A DNA stretch of 7,954 bases from Nitriliruptoraceae bacterium (GTDB lineage: Bacteria > Actinomycetota > Nitriliruptoria > Nitriliruptorales > Nitriliruptoraceae): assembly GCA_003554005.1 (NCBI GenBank), contig PWEU01000347.1, positions 1 through 7,954 on the forward strand. Direction: 5' to 3'. Below are positions 6,762 through 7,954 of this stretch, one piece after another. The position numbers were made by a program, and so were the translations under genes. A model generated the notes under the pieces. The model ran no database searches, was not told where the DNA came from, and saw only the letters and a program-made list of their open reading frames with translations. How positions within the stretch are numbered: the stretch's first letter is position 1; each line of letters begins with the position of its first letter.

Positions 6762-6787
6762 GGCGCGGGGCCAAGGGCCCCCGCGCC
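6762..6787 (+). promoter_or_regulatory. Strong GC hairpin in the leader of the M23 peptidase gene
   Basis: GGCGCGGGG (6762-6770) is the exact reverse complement of CCCCGCGCC (6779-6787), a 9-bp stem. CC at 6771-6772 can also pair with GG at 6776-6777 if C6778 bulges. It ends 14 bases before the GGGAGG ribosome site (6802-6807). It could shape translation, protect the 5' end, or stop transcription entering from upstream; the sequence does not say which. Confidence 0.45.
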
Positions 6788-6811
6788 CCGTCCGGGGCTC
6801 TGGGAGGTCCG

Positions 6812-7918
6812 ATGCCCGCGCCCATCCGCCTCGCCACCACCTCGCCGTGGGGTCTCAGGTCGACGTGGGGTCTCAGGTCGACGTGGGGTCTGAGGTCGCT
6901 GCTGCTCGCGGTCGCGTTGCTGGTGGCGGTGGAGCCGGCCGGTCCGTTGGTCGGCGGTGTGTGGGGGAGCGCCGCCGGCGCGCAGACCCTGGACGATCTC
7001 GACGAGGCGGAGGAGGTCGTCGACGAGCTGACCGCGGAGAGAGACGCCGCCGTCGACCGGTACGAGCGCACCTGGGCGGCGATCGAGCGGACCCGCGCCC
7101 AGCTCGAGGACCTCGAGCGGACCACCCTGGCGCTGGAAGCCGAGGGGATCGCCACCACCGCAGCGGTGGAGAACCGCGCCCGGCTGGCGTTCAAGCGGGG
7201 GCCGCTCGACCGTTTCGAGGCGCTGCTCCAGGCCGAGCAGGCCCAGGTCGCCGTCGAGCGGGTGGCGTTGCTGGTCGCCCTCCAGCGTCGTGACCGCGTC
7301 GCCATCGAGGAGGCCGAGGCGGGGCAGGTGGCACTCGAGCAGTCGCGCGCTCGCATCCGGGCCCACGAGCTGCAACTGGTCGGGTTGCAGGAGCAGCTGG
7401 AGGCCGACGCCGAGGTACTCCAGACCGACCTCGAGGAGGCCACCGCCGACGCGGCCGAGATCCGGACGCTGGTGGCGCGGCAGCGGCGGATCGACCGGGG
7501 GAGCCAGCAGGGGATCTACGCCTGCATCTTCGAGCGCGGGGTCAGCCGGTTCCGCGACACCTGGGGCGCCCCGCGCAGCGGTGGTCGCCGGCACCGCGGC
7601 ACCGACGTCTTCGCGGCCTACCGGGCCCCGGTCTACGCCATCACCTCGGGGGTCATCCAGCGGCACTCGCGGTCCGCGCTCGGAGGGATCGGGCTGTACC
7701 TGCGAGGTGACGACGGCAACGTCTACTACTACGCCCACCTGGACTCGATCGATGCGGGGGCGCGGGTGGGGACGCGCGTGACGGCCGGTGAGCTCGTCGG
7801 ACGGAACGGCTTCACCGGCAACGCCTCGCGGTCCGCGCCCCACGTGCACTTCGAGCTCCATCCCGGCGGCGGGGCCGCGATCAACCCCTACCCGTGGCTG
7901 GCGGCGGCCTGCTTCTGA
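6812..7918 (+). CDS. Secreted coiled-coil M23 (LytM-type) zinc endopeptidase
   Basis: A 368-residue predicted cell-wall hydrolase that would cut peptidoglycan cross-bridges outside the membrane. Residues 1-57 form an export signal with a long n-region containing three WGLRS repeats (13-29), a hydrophobic core (about 30-40) and a likely cleavage after AGA (57). Residues 58-230 are a Glu/Ala/Arg/Leu-rich coiled coil. The LytM domain (about 236-366) has every expected active-site residue: His261 and Asp265 (HRGTD), His309 (YYYAHL) and His344/His346 (HVHFE), so it should be catalytic rather than a degenerate EnvC/NlpD-like activator, although the coiled-coil plus LytM layout is shared. Cys238 and Cys367 flank the domain and could form a disulfide. 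The open frame continues far upstream, but ATG 6812 is chosen because GGGAGG (6802-6807, 4 nt away) and a signal peptide follow from it. It is divergent from ecm. Confidence 0.9.
   Translation: MPAPIRLATTSPWGLRSTWGLRSTWGLRSLLLAVALLVAVEPAGPLVGGVWGSAAGAQTLDDLDEAEEVVDELTAERDAAVDRYERTWAAIERTRAQLEDLERTTLALEAEGIATTAAVENRARLAFKRGPLDRFEALLQAEQAQVAVERVALLVALQRRDRVAIEEAEAGQVALEQSRARIRAHELQLVGLQEQLEADAEVLQTDLEEATADAAEIRTLVARQRRIDRGSQQGIYACIFERGVSRFRDTWGAPRSGGRRHRGTDVFAAYRAPVYAITSGVIQRHSRSALGGIGLYLRGDDGNVYYYAHLDSIDAGARVGTRVTAGELVGRNGFTGNASRSAPHVHFELHPGGGAAINPYPWLAAACF
6847..6898 (+). repeat. 18-bp tandem repeat, three copies (last partial), in the signal-peptide region
   Basis: Units of GTGGGGTCTCAGGTCGAC begin at 6847, 6865 and 6883. 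The first two are identical; the third has one change (C to G at 6892) and diverges after 6898. They encode the repeated WGLRST in the n-region of the peptidase signal sequence. Confidence 0.9.
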
Positions 7919-7927
7919 GCCCGGGCT

Positions 7928-7952
7928 GCGCCCGCGGGGGGTTCGCGGGCGC
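7928..7952. terminator. GC hairpin after the M23 peptidase gene
   Basis: GCGCCCGCG (7928-7936) pairs perfectly with CGCGGGCGC (7944-7952) around a 7-nt loop (GGGGGTT), starting 10 bases after the stop codon. The window ends two bases later, so whether a T-tract follows cannot be seen. Its position fits a transcription terminator. Confidence 0.55.
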
Positions 7953-7954
7953 GC

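Noticed and set aside
4766..6811. Reading the M23 peptidase frame upstream to base 4766, giving a 1050-residue fusion
   Set aside because: The extension is the antisense of ecm and would bury the signal peptide. ATG 6812 with GGGAGG upstream explains the gene better.
6602..6811. Cobalamin riboswitch upstream of the B12-dependent mutase
   Set aside because: The minus strand has GCCACAG, loosely like part of a B12 box, but the gap is short and I see no further conserved elements or multi-stem layout.
6602..7861. Reading the ecm frame upstream to base 7861, giving an 1100-residue protein
   Set aside because: The extension lies antisense to the M23 peptidase gene, is Arg/Gly/Pro-rich low-complexity sequence typical of a GC-rich antisense frame, and GTG 6601 has a strong ribosome site at the right distance.

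Overview
The window comes from a very GC-rich bacterium. Nearly all third codon positions are G or C, starts are a mix of ATG and GTG, and Shine-Dalgarno sites are strong GGGAGG-type. The gene families (a GlnD with C-terminal ACT domains, a class II fumarase resembling the mycobacterial type, a coenzyme B12-dependent mutase of the MeaA/Ecm type, and a secreted coiled-coil M23 peptidase with a WGAPRSGGRRH core) fit Actinomycetota, possibly a deep-branching class. That placement is inference from remembered family sequences, not a database result.

Layout: (1) 2-571 (+) is the 3' end of glnD, the PII-modifying nitrogen sensor. (2) 572-652 is a convergent gap with a 12-bp perfect GC hairpin. (3) 653-2044 (-) is fumC. 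(4) 2045-2160 is a divergent promoter region. (5) 2161-3369 (+) is a threonine ammonia-lyase with a C-terminal ACT-like domain (ilvA). (6) 3433-4482 (+) is an unrecognised single-pass membrane protein with Pro/Gly/Arg/Asp repeats on both sides of the membrane helix and a helical C-terminal domain. (7) 4483-4558 is a second convergent gap, carrying a 20-bp tandem repeat that can fold. (8) 4559-6601 (-) is an acyl-CoA mutase identified as ethylmalonyl-CoA mutase (ecm/meaA). (9) 6602-6811 is a second divergent promoter region with a strong hairpin. (10) 6812-7918 (+) is a secreted LytM/M23 peptidase, followed by a GC hairpin at 7928-7952.

The genes alternate in direction and are mostly single-gene transcription units. 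Only ilvA and the membrane-protein gene could be co-transcribed (63-nt gap). A metabolic thread is possible but inferred. Ecm belongs to the ethylmalonyl-CoA pathway for acetyl-CoA assimilation, whose product succinyl-CoA reaches malate through fumarase. The threonine lyase makes 2-oxobutanoate for isoleucine.

I found no new multi-gene system. This is largely core metabolism plus envelope genes. The less ordinary points are the Ecm assignment, the repeat-rich membrane protein, and four separate short tandem repeats within about 3.5 kb. The three coding repeats have units divisible by three and the intergenic one does not.
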